DNA of 10,513 nt, from positions 1 to 10,513 of the forward strand of contig DLTS01000089.1 in NCBI GenBank assembly GCA_002501485.1, in the 5' to 3' direction. Below the pieces are notes generated by a model. The model was not told the DNA's origin, did no database searches, and was given only the letters and a program-made list of their open reading frames with translations. Shown here one piece after another: positions 1 to 5,481 of this stretch. Made by a program: the position numbers and the translations under genes. This DNA comes from Acidimicrobiaceae bacterium UBA7830 (lineage in GTDB: Bacteria > Actinomycetota > Acidimicrobiia > Acidimicrobiales > Ilumatobacteraceae). How positions within the stretch are numbered: the first letter of the stretch is position 1; each line of letters starts with the position of its first letter.

Positions 1-1254
1 GCAAATTTCTGCATCAACGGCCTCACCGCCCCCGACCTCACCCCTCACCCCGCACTTCGAGAGTTCACTTGGGGTGCCCGACCTCTGATCGCCGAACACC
101 TTGGCGACTGCAAGGTGCGCGTCACCAACCGCCGGTCGTTCACAGCAACAACCGACCTCGCCATGGAGTGGGCCTTCACCGCTGACGGTGAGATCACGTG
201 TCGGGGACGCGAGCTCATCGATATCTCACCGGGAAAATCGATCACGATTGATCTTTCGTCATCACGACCTGACGTCAGCGGCGAACTCCATCTCTCCATT
301 GAGTTTTGTCTTCGCACCGCAACGTCATGGGCGCCGAAATCTCATGCCGTTGCGTGGGAACAGTTTGCCATCAGCGGCTCACAACAGCCGCAGACACAAC
401 GACGTCTGCCGCTCGATGTCGCGACCGGTGACCTAGGAGAACTCTCCGTCAGTTTCAGTGGTGACCACCTTCTCGTCACAGAGATCTACGCCTCGCTATG
501 GAGAGCTCCAACAGACAATGACGGCTTCGGGCAGTCACTTCTTCACGGCGTGCACAGCCTCGGCGGGGCCCAGCAACGTTGGGAGGAATGGGGACTTCAT
601 CAACTCGAATACGAACTCATCGACATCTCCCAACAAAAGTCAGACGAAGAATACGCAATCACCGTCTCACGAGCTCTGCACGGCACCTCTCATCACGCGA
701 CGCACGACACGCATATCTCCATTGCAAACGGAGTTGCCGTGTTCGACGAGCACATTCACTTACCGGCACAATGGACTGACCTTCCACGAGTCGGCATCCG
801 GTTTGAAGTTTCGCCTCACTTTTCTCAACTGTCTTGGTTCGGGCTCGGACCAACTGAGTCGTACCCCGACAGGTGTTCGGGCTCGACGCTGAGTCGTTGG
901 CAATCGACCGTTGACGAACAGTTTCATCCGTACGTCGTCCCCCAAGAGCACGGCGCTCACATGGAGTGTCGTTGGATGCAACTTTGCGCACCTTCGGGCC
1001 AGGGAATACGCATTGACGCAGCGACACCGCTGATCATGACCGCTCGATCCCACCACGACCGCGACCTGACCTGCGCAACGACGCTGGCTGACCTTCACCA
1101 GGCCACAACCACTGAGGTGCACGTTGACGTCGCAATGCGCGGCGTCGGAACCGGCGCATGCGGGCCTGATGTTCTTCCCGATTACGTCGTGCCAGCGGGT
1201 GACTATCAGTGGACGTGGACGCTGTCAGGAGTCGGAGAGCCTGCGCAAAAGTGA
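1..1254 (+). CDS. lacZ: Beta-galactosidase, glycoside hydrolase family 2, C-terminal part (5' end outside window)
   Basis: The reading frame is open from base 1 to a TGA at 1252-1254, giving 417 residues of the C-terminal part of a LacZ-type beta-galactosidase, which hydrolyses lactose and other beta-galactosides. Visible landmarks, numbered from base 1, are NGL..PD near the start (end of the catalytic-barrel region), LWRAPTDND at residues 166-174 (start of the Bgal small-chain domain), WFGLGPTESYPDR at 279-291, PQEHG at 314-318 and RGVGTGACGPD from 380. These are the usual domain 4 and domain 5 landmarks of LacZ. The catalytic glutamates lie upstream, outside the window, so activity cannot be judged. 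The GTG at 115 is internal, not a start, because homology continues upstream of it. A galactokinase remnant follows on the same strand, as expected of a galactose-utilisation locus. Family assignment is firm; the exact substrate is inferred. Confidence 0.93.
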   Translation, partial: ANFCINGLTAPDLTPHPALREFTWGARPLIAEHLGDCKVRVTNRRSFTATTDLAMEWAFTADGEITCRGRELIDISPGKSITIDLSSSRPDVSGELHLSIEFCLRTATSWAPKSHAVAWEQFAISGSQQPQTQRRLPLDVATGDLGELSVSFSGDHLLVTEIYASLWRAPTDNDGFGQSLLHGVHSLGGAQQRWEEWGLHQLEYELIDISQQKSDEEYAITVSRALHGTSHHATHDTHISIANGVAVFDEHIHLPAQWTDLPRVGIRFEVSPHFSQLSWFGLGPTESYPDRCSGSTLSRWQSTVDEQFHPYVVPQEHGAHMECRWMQLCAPSGQGIRIDAATPLIMTARSHHDRDLTCATTLADLHQATTTEVHVDVAMRGVGTGACGPDVLPDYVVPAGDYQWTWTLSGVGEPAQK

Positions 1255-1302
1255 TCCAAACATCAATGAGTCGAAGAACTCTGCCCCACGCCCCTACTGT
1301 GA

Positions 1303-1593
1303 CGTGCAATTAAAAGCGAGCGGCGAGTTGATCTTTTTTTGACGCCTGTGCATTTCGCGACGTCACGCCAAGACCGGCCGAATCTCGCCAACTACGTGTC
1401 GACTCCGACCATGAACGCAGCGGATGAGGAATTATGTCAAATCCCGGGCGTCTGCGGAGCACGGATGACCGGTGGCGGGTTCGGTGGATGCGTCGTTGCG
1501 CTGTGTGAACCTGGAGTCAACATTGAGGCGTGGATCGTTTCACCGGTGGGCGGCGCTCAACGTTTCGACGCAGACACCGATGACATGAACTAA
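1303..1593 (+). pseudogene. galK: Galactokinase C-terminal remnant (N-terminal about three quarters missing)
   Basis: The C-terminal GHMP-kinase signature GARMTGGGFGG is encoded at 1456-1488. It is preceded by VSTPTMNAADEEL and followed by a normal-looking short tail ending at TAA 1591-1593. This is the last 80-100 residues of galactokinase, which phosphorylates galactose to galactose-1-phosphate. Full-length enzymes have about 350-400 residues. The N-terminal galactose-binding region and the ATP-binding GHMP motif are absent; the frame upstream of 1303 is closed by a TGA at 1300-1302, with another stop at 1267-1269. The segment just before VSTPTM is a weak match and looks a few residues off, and a run of seven T lies at 1334-1340. 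The only start-like codon is TTG at 1339, without an SD. The fragment cannot be an active kinase. It follows the beta-galactosidase by about 50 bases, so it probably marks a deletion in a lacZ-galK locus. A contig misassembly is the alternative. Confidence 0.8.
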
Positions 1594-1647
1594 TCAACAG
1601 CATCGGGGTCTGCGACCACCGGTCAAATTGAGAAGAAATCCCGTGTT

Positions 1648-1654
1648 GGAGGGG
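1648..1654 (+). promoter_or_regulatory. Strong Shine-Dalgarno placed for an out-of-frame ATG
   Basis: GGAGGGG lies six bases before an ATG at 1661. That ATG opens a 37-codon frame ending at TGA 1772-1774, which is not the frame of the zinc-ribbon protein. The zinc-ribbon frame has its GTG at 1671 and ATG at 1677, 16 and 22 bases after this SD, which is too far for normal use. The site may drive a short upstream-overlapping peptide, or a small indel may have moved the original start out of frame. Confidence 0.4.
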
Positions 1655-1676
1655 TCTGCCATGCCAGCCTGTGTTG

Positions 1677-1862
1677 ATGTCAACCGAAACCCGCACATGG
1701 GGTTCCCCATCTCAACCGCAGCAGACCGACGGTGCGGCCACAGAATGTCGCACCAAATTCGGAACATTTCCTGAATGTCCGCTCTGCGGTTCAGAACTTC
1801 ACCCCGAACATGCCCACTTCAAATGCCGCAGCTGCGGGTGGCGCGATTCTTGTTGCGACTAA
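1677..1862 (+). CDS. Small zinc-ribbon protein
   Basis: This is a 61-residue protein with a C-terminal zinc ribbon. The first pair is CPLC at residues 34-37, the second is CRSC at 50-53, and the protein ends in DSCCD with two more cysteines at 59-60. The two CxxC knuckles are the expected four zinc ligands, and the CC pair is an extra feature. Residues 1-30 are polar, rich in Ser, Thr and Gln, and look like a disordered linker. No enzymatic domain is present; such mini-proteins usually bind nucleic acid or protein partners, but the role here is unknown. The start is uncertain: GTG 1671 and ATG 1677 are both in frame and neither has a well-placed SD, while the strong GGAGGGG upstream suits an ATG in another frame. 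The gene is convergent with the MOSC gene, and its stop lies in an inverted repeat shared with that gene's stop. The intact cysteine pattern is the main reason to call it real. Confidence 0.62.
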   Translation: MSTETRTWGSPSQPQQTDGAATECRTKFGTFPECPLCGSELHPEHAHFKCRSCGWRDSCCD

Positions 1863-1886
1863 GTCACAACCACATTGAATTAGTCG
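1856..1886. repeat. Inverted repeat spanning two convergent stop codons
   Basis: CGACTAA at 1856-1862 and TTAGTCG at 1880-1886 form a perfect 7-base inverted repeat around a 17-base spacer. Each arm holds the TAA stop, with the preceding Asp codon, of one of the two facing genes. The stem is not GC-rich and no T-run follows on either strand, so it is at best a weak bidirectional terminator. Confidence 0.4.
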
Positions 1887-2572
1887 AGGTAGAGGCGGTC
1901 GACGTCTTCACCATGTTGCCCACCAGCCGCCACTCTCGCCGTCAACGTAGAGCGAACGGTTTCTCCTAATTCAGCAACTGATAACAGTCGTTGCGCCCCT
2001 TCAATATTGTGCCGATCGACATTCAAAATTTGGCCAGCATCAGCGATGGAAATTCGATCAGCAGCAGTACCGCTCTCGTGCACAAGAGCATCGCCTGCCT
2101 CACACACCCCAGGTTCGATCACCCGCACGAGATACCCGGTGTACCCCGTCGTCTGCATTTCGACGGGCAGTGATTTACGGCCAAAGCGAGCCGCCAACTT
2201 GAAGCACGGGCTCCGTGGCTGGGATACCTGCACAACGACCGAGCCAACGCTGATGAAATCTCCGATTGCGACGTCGGTCTCGAGCAGACCAACCGTCGTA
2301 AAGTTTTCTGCCATTGCTCCGGCTTCATGCAGTTGAAGACCAACCGACCGCCAATGCGAGTAATGCTCAGACGGGTAAATAAGCAGTGCCATATCGGGGC
2401 CACCGTGGTGTTCGTACACGTGCTCATCGCCTTCGATTCCGAGCGGAGAAATCGTCACCGCTCCCGACAGCGGCTGTTTAACAAACGCCGTCTCGATGCT
2501 TCGAGAACCATGGTTTATCACGCTCTTCTGCCCGCTCGATATTGCAAGAAGGTGTCCCAAAGCGGTCAACAT
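1880..2572 (-). CDS. MOSC domain-containing protein (YiiM-like)
   Basis: This is a 230-residue protein of the MOSC (molybdenum cofactor sulfurase C-terminal) family, close in layout to YiiM. MOSC proteins bind molybdenum cofactor, often through a conserved cysteine. Landmarks are GIEGDEHVYEHHGGPD at residues 45-60, YPSEHYSHW at 66-74, the conserved AENFTT segment at 88-93, and SQPRSPCFKLAARFG at 117-131 with the candidate ligand Cys123. An Asp/Ile-rich helical region at about 170-212 fits the 3-alpha domain that follows MOSC in YiiM. The length is normal for the family. The ATG at 2572 has GTGAGAG directly in front, so SD spacing is very short; a -10-like TATGTT (minus strand) sits seven bases upstream of the ATG, which would suit a leaderless or near-leaderless message. 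The gene is divergent from the alpha/beta hydrolase and convergent with the zinc-ribbon gene. YiiM-type proteins can reduce N-hydroxylated purines; whether this one does is inference. Confidence 0.9.
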   Translation of the reverse strand: MLTALGHLLAISSGQKSVINHGSRSIETAFVKQPLSGAVTISPLGIEGDEHVYEHHGGPDMALLIYPSEHYSHWRSVGLQLHEAGAMAENFTTVGLLETDVAIGDFISVGSVVVQVSQPRSPCFKLAARFGRKSLPVEMQTTGYTGYLVRVIEPGVCEAGDALVHESGTAADRISIADAGQILNVDRHNIEGAQRLLSVAELGETVRSTLTARVAAGGQHGEDVDRLYLD

Positions 2573-2610
2573 CTCTCACAACATAGTCGCCGACCATCGA
2601 AGAGCAGTTG

Positions 2611-2627
2611 TGAACGAACTACGTTCA
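2611..2627. promoter_or_regulatory. Palindrome in divergent MOSC/hydrolase intergenic region, possible operator
   Basis: TGAACG (2611-2616), a 5-base spacer, and CGTTCA (2622-2627) form a perfect 6-base dyad ending five bases before the hydrolase ATG. Its position in a 60-base divergent gap and its shape resemble a dimeric repressor operator (TetR-like). No regulator gene lies next to it in this window. A small mRNA hairpin at the hydrolase start is the alternative. Confidence 0.35.
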
Positions 2628-2632
2628 TCTAT

Positions 2633-3418
2633 ATGGCAACTGCAGCGGTCAATGGCATTGAAATCAACTACCGAGACACAGGCGGAGATGGGCCGGTTGT
2701 GTTGTTCAGCCACGGGTTCATGATGAATCACACCATGTTTGATGCCCAGTTGGAAGCCCTCGCTCCCGACTACCGATGTGTTGCATGGGACGAGCGTGGC
2801 TTCGGAGGAACACGAGCCACCGGACCCTTCACCTATTGGGATTCTGCAAATGATGCACTCGCGCTGTTAGACCATCTCGGTATTAAACAGGCCGTGCTCG
2901 CGGGAATGTCACAGGGTGGCTTTCTCTCGATGAGAGCAGCCCTCACCGCTCCAGAGCGAGTATCGGGGTTGATCTTCATCGACTCCGCTGCCGACCTCGA
3001 CGACCCCGAAACCCTCGAAGGTAACCAAAAGATGGTTCACGTATTCGCCAACGGCGATGACGAGACCCGCTCATTCGTCTTCGACATTGTCGGCAATATG
3101 ATTCTCGGCGACGAACACCTCGAGGCCGAGTGGAAACCGATCTGGGCGCAACTCGACATCGATCAAATTGAACTCGCCGGCGCAACTCTGCTCGGTCGAG
3201 ACGACCTCGTTGACCGGCTCGGCGAAATCTCGTGCCCGACCTTGGTCATCCACGGCACCGAAGACGCAGCCATTTCCCTCGATCGTGGATACCTGTTGGC
3301 AAACGGAGTTCGTGACAGCCGAGGTGTGGTCGAAGTTGCGGGTGCCGCTCACGCCCCCAACATGACCCATCCCGATGAGGTCAACGTCGCAATTCGAGAG
3401 TTTCTTCAATCTCTCTGA
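2633..3418 (+). CDS. Alpha/beta-fold hydrolase
   Basis: This is a 261-residue alpha/beta hydrolase of the usual family length. The oxyanion-hole segment SHGF is at residues 26-29, the WDERGFGGT strand-turn at 52-60, the nucleophile elbow GMSQGG at 91-96 with Ser93, the acid-bearing GTED at 208-211 (Asp211), and the catalytic His240 in GAAHAPNMTHP. The triad is therefore complete and the enzyme should be active. The substrate (ester, lactone, epoxide or C-C bond) cannot be told from sequence. The frame stays open upstream to 2327, but that part overlaps the MOSC gene antisense and lacks homology; the ATG at 2633, giving MATAAVNG, matches the family N-terminus. No SD is visible, so initiation may be leaderless. 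The stop lies four bases from the stop of the convergent DoxX-like gene. Confidence 0.93.
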   Translation: MATAAVNGIEINYRDTGGDGPVVLFSHGFMMNHTMFDAQLEALAPDYRCVAWDERGFGGTRATGPFTYWDSANDALALLDHLGIKQAVLAGMSQGGFLSMRAALTAPERVSGLIFIDSAADLDDPETLEGNQKMVHVFANGDDETRSFVFDIVGNMILGDEHLEAEWKPIWAQLDIDQIELAGATLLGRDDLVDRLGEISCPTLVIHGTEDAAISLDRGYLLANGVRDSRGVVEVAGAAHAPNMTHPDEVNVAIREFLQSL

Positions 3419-3426
3419 GCACTCAG
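3415..3426. repeat. Short inverted repeat holding both convergent stop codons
   Basis: CTGAG (3415-3419), CA, CTCAG (3422-3426) is a near-perfect dyad whose arms include the TGA of the hydrolase (3416-3418) and the TGA of the DoxX-like gene (3425-3423, minus strand). A second small dyad, CCCC/GGGG around GATGA (3427-3439), follows inside the DoxX-like coding end. No T-run is present on either strand, so terminator function is uncertain. Confidence 0.35.
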
Positions 3427-3815
3427 CCCCGATGAGGGGAAGTGCGCCACGAGCCACTGGCCATACGCGCCAACGCAAAGAGCACGAACTGCAATGGCAG
3501 TCGAACCCACGACACAACTCGCTCTCCTGCAGGGCGGTCACGCCAATCCCACGTCATGTAGAGGTTTGCCGGGTACACAGCAACGAGAAGAACGAACAGC
3601 GCAATCGCTCCTGATCGTCGCCATCTCGGAACAAACAACATCACACCAACAACCAACTCTGCAACGCCGCTGACCAAGGTCCAAAACCGCTGGGAGGGAG
3701 GGAGCCACGGTGGAACAATTGCGTCGAAAAACTCGGGGCGAACAAAATGCATAACCCCGGCAGCGCCAATTCCGGCACCGAGACCAACTGCGAGGCGTGG
3801 ACGAGGTGAGGTCAC
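3423..3815 (-). CDS. DoxX-like family membrane protein
   Basis: This is a 130-residue integral membrane protein with four likely membrane helices at about residues 8-25, 45-63, 69-87 and 104-118. The diagnostic HFVRPEFFDAIVPPWLP segment at 23-39, followed by SGVAELVVG, is typical of the DoxX-like family. Such proteins are linked to respiratory or thiosulfate:quinone chemistry and to redox stress in some bacteria, but most have no assigned function; none is claimed here. The GTG start at 3815-3813 shares its G with the TAG stop of the upstream DUF2007-like gene (TAGTG). A good SD, AGGAGA, lies six bases before it (minus strand, plus coordinates 3822-3827). This indicates translational coupling. 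The tail from about residue 119 is polar and Arg-rich. Confidence 0.88.
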   Translation of the reverse strand: MTSPRPRLAVGLGAGIGAAGVMHFVRPEFFDAIVPPWLPPSQRFWTLVSGVAELVVGVMLFVPRWRRSGAIALFVLLVAVYPANLYMTWDWRDRPAGERVVSWVRLPLQFVLFALARMASGSWRTSPHRG

Positions 3816-4204
3816 TACTGATCTCCTGCAGGAGGCGCCTCAGGTGAGCGATCGTTCGGTGGCAAGCCACTATCAATCGATGCATTTCGATGGCGAATCC
3901 ACCCTGGCCAATCGTGACCGTGCAAAGTTGCAGGCTCTTCCCCGATCACCGATTCGATCACATCAAGTGCGTCTGCAAGACGGGGTTCCATCACGAAAAT
4001 TCGCGCCATCGGCTCTCGTGCACCAAATCGTAGGTGCGAGGTAAAGTCTTCAGACTGCACCGCGGGGATCTCACGCTCCCACAACTCGTGCAAGACCAAC
4101 TGGGCCTGCCAAAGCGGCAACCACGCCGCTTCAATCGACCGCTCGGCATCAGGCGGTCGAGACTCGTGGCGCCCGAACACCCACTGAAAGAAACCCACCG
4201 TCAA
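3815..4204 (-). CDS. DUF2007-like putative signal-transducing protein
   Basis: This is a small soluble protein of up to 129 residues. The core at about residues 27-88 has the pattern AAWLPLWQAQLVLHELW, IPAVQSED, then ARIFVMEPRLADALDVIES. This resembles the DUF2007 ('putative signal transducing protein') fold, in which a beta strand and helix read a value from one protein copy and a second strand-helix follows; the biochemical role is unknown. Residues 100-129 form a Pro/Asp-rich tail encoded over two abutting palindromes that also hold the SD of the DoxX-like gene. The start is uncertain: TTG at 4204 is the first start-type codon after an in-frame stop and has no SD; GTG at 4198 is possible. 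The aminotransferase ends 71 bases upstream on the same strand. Overlap with DoxX implies the two proteins are made together. Confidence 0.68.
   Translation of the reverse strand: MTVGFFQWVFGRHESRPPDAERSIEAAWLPLWQAQLVLHELWEREIPAVQSEDFTSHLRFGAREPMARIFVMEPRLADALDVIESVIGEEPATLHGHDWPGWIRHRNASIDSGLPPNDRSPEAPPAGDQ
3823..3841 (-). promoter_or_regulatory. Abutting palindromes containing the DoxX-like gene SD
   Basis: CTCCTGCAGGAG (3823-3834) is a perfect 12-base palindrome and GAGGCGCCTC (3832-3841) a perfect 10-base one; they overlap by three bases. On the minus-strand mRNA, the AGGAG ribosome site of the DoxX-like gene is one arm of the first palindrome and could be masked by a small hairpin until ribosomes from the preceding gene pass. 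Confidence 0.35.
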
Positions 4205-4213
4205 ACGCTAACC

Positions 4214-4235
4214 CGACTCACAGCACAACGAGTCG
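4214..4235. repeat. Inverted repeat between aminotransferase and DUF2007-like gene
   Basis: CGACTC (4214-4219) and GAGTCG (4230-4235) flank a 10-base spacer, ten bases upstream of the putative TTG start at 4204. No T-run follows on the minus strand, so it is not a standard terminator. It could be an mRNA hairpin in the operon spacer or an operator. Confidence 0.3.
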
Positions 4236-4275
4236 TCGAGCCAGATAACCAACAACTGTCACCGATTTCTGTGAA

Positions 4276-5457
4276 CTACTGAGACAGCGCTGCAGCTGCG
4301 GCCTGCACTCCCGAAGATCCCATCGGAGCATCCATCGATGTGAGGGCCGTCTCGATCGATCCCAGCACACCAAGAATGGCGGGCGCGTTGACATGGCCCA
4401 TATGCCCGACACGGAATGAGGCTGATTCATCACTGCCGATGCCGAGGCCAAGGGTGACACCCATCTGTCCGCGACAGAGCCTGCGCAACTCGACCGCATC
4501 AATTGAACCGGTCGTCACCGAGGTCACCGAATGCGATCGTTGATCTTCGCGCTGCGCAATGAACCCAATACCGCCTGGTGTCGACCATGCATCAACTGCA
4601 GCACGAACACCATCGGCGAGCACCCGATGTCGCTCCCAGCGAGCTTCCCAACCTTCTTCGGCCATCATTGCCAGTGCCTCAGCCAATCCGAAGAGGTGCG
4701 ACACCGGCGGGGTTCCACAGAACCGCAAGTAATACGGCCCGTCTTCGCCGCGATACGTCCAATCCCAATAGCGGGTGCGCAGATCTGCATTCTCGTGAGC
4801 AGCAAGTGCTTTCTCGTTCGCCCACACCAAGCCCAGCCCCGGAGGTGTCATCATGCCTTTCTGGCTTGCTGCGATTGTGACATCAACGCCCCATGCGTCC
4901 ATCTCAAATCGCTCGCAACCCATCGATGCAATGCAATCGACCATGAACAGCGCCGGATGGCCTGCGGCATCAATTGCATCTCGAAGGGCCGGAACGTCGT
5001 TGCGCACCGAAGTCGCAGTATCGACGTGAACGGTGAGCACCGCTGCAATCTCGTGATCGACATCAGCACGAAGGCGTTCTTCGAGAGCCGATGAATCATT
5101 CGCAAACCCCTCTTCGGCCTCCATCACCTCGACGTTCAGGCCATTGAATTCAGCCATCTCAGCCCAAATCGCAGCAAAGCGGCCACAGTTTAATACGAGC
5201 ACGTGATCACCTCGAGACAACGTATTCGACAGGGCCATTTCCCATGCAGCATGGCCGTTGCCAATCGGCACAAACACCCGTCCGGATGTCTGCACAACAT
5301 CGGGGAGCCCAGCCCACACCGCATCGATCACCGTCGTGAGGTCGCCCTCATAAATGTCGGGCATCGCTCGATGCATCGCTGACAGCACCCGGTCAGGAAT
5401 GATGCTCGGGCCAGGAATAGCAACGATCTCACGTCCCTGCGACAAGTTGTGCTTCAC
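4276..5457 (-). CDS. Class V PLP-dependent aminotransferase (alanine/serine-glyoxylate aminotransferase family)
   Basis: This is a 393-residue fold-type I PLP enzyme of full family length. Landmarks are IPGPSIIPDRVL at residues 14-25, the cofactor-phosphate segment GNGHAAWE at 66-73, Asp174 in MVDCIASMG (pairs with the pyridine nitrogen), the Schiff-base Lys200 in ASQKGMMTPPG, and the C-terminal FRVGHMG at 348-354 with the arginine expected to bind the substrate carboxylate. The family moves an amino group from serine, alanine or similar donors to glyoxylate or a related keto acid; the exact pair cannot be read here. The start is GTG at 5457-5455, 24 bases after the oxidoreductase stop. An ATG overlapping this GTG is followed at once by TGA (ATGTGA), and no clear SD is present. 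The gene appears to share an operon with the LLM oxidoreductase upstream and the DUF2007-like gene downstream. Confidence 0.93.
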   Translation of the reverse strand: MKHNLSQGREIVAIPGPSIIPDRVLSAMHRAMPDIYEGDLTTVIDAVWAGLPDVVQTSGRVFVPIGNGHAAWEMALSNTLSRGDHVLVLNCGRFAAIWAEMAEFNGLNVEVMEAEEGFANDSSALEERLRADVDHEIAAVLTVHVDTATSVRNDVPALRDAIDAAGHPALFMVDCIASMGCERFEMDAWGVDVTIAASQKGMMTPPGLGLVWANEKALAAHENADLRTRYWDWTYRGEDGPYYLRFCGTPPVSHLFGLAEALAMMAEEGWEARWERHRVLADGVRAAVDAWSTPGGIGFIAQREDQRSHSVTSVTTGSIDAVELRRLCRGQMGVTLGLGIGSDESASFRVGHMGHVNAPAILGVLGSIETALTSMDAPMGSSGVQAAAAALSQ

Positions 5458-5481
5458 ATAGTCCAGTCTGTCAGGTGAAAC

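Noticed and set aside
659..1122. Minus-strand ORFs inside the beta-galactosidase
   Set aside because: They are Arg-rich shadow frames with no recognisable domain, opposite a strongly supported coding frame.
115..1254. Beta-galactosidase C-terminal frame starting at GTG 115 as a complete gene
   Set aside because: The frame and its homology continue to base 1, so this GTG is internal.
1331..1340. Run of seven T after the beta-galactosidase as a rho-independent terminator
   Set aside because: No GC-rich hairpin precedes the T-run; the bases before it do not form a stem. It is more likely part of the decayed galactokinase frame.
1775..1969. Alternate-frame ORF across the zinc-ribbon and MOSC junction
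   Set aside because: The translation is Arg- and Ser-rich with no family pattern, and it overlaps the better-supported zinc-ribbon and MOSC genes.
2327..2632. N-terminal extension of the alpha/beta hydrolase
   Set aside because: It overlaps the MOSC gene on the other strand, is low-complexity and Arg-rich, and the normal family N-terminus begins at ATG 2633.
4531..5094. Long plus-strand ORF inside the aminotransferase
   Set aside because: It is antisense to a clear, motif-complete aminotransferase; its translation is Cys-, His- and Arg-rich and resembles no family.
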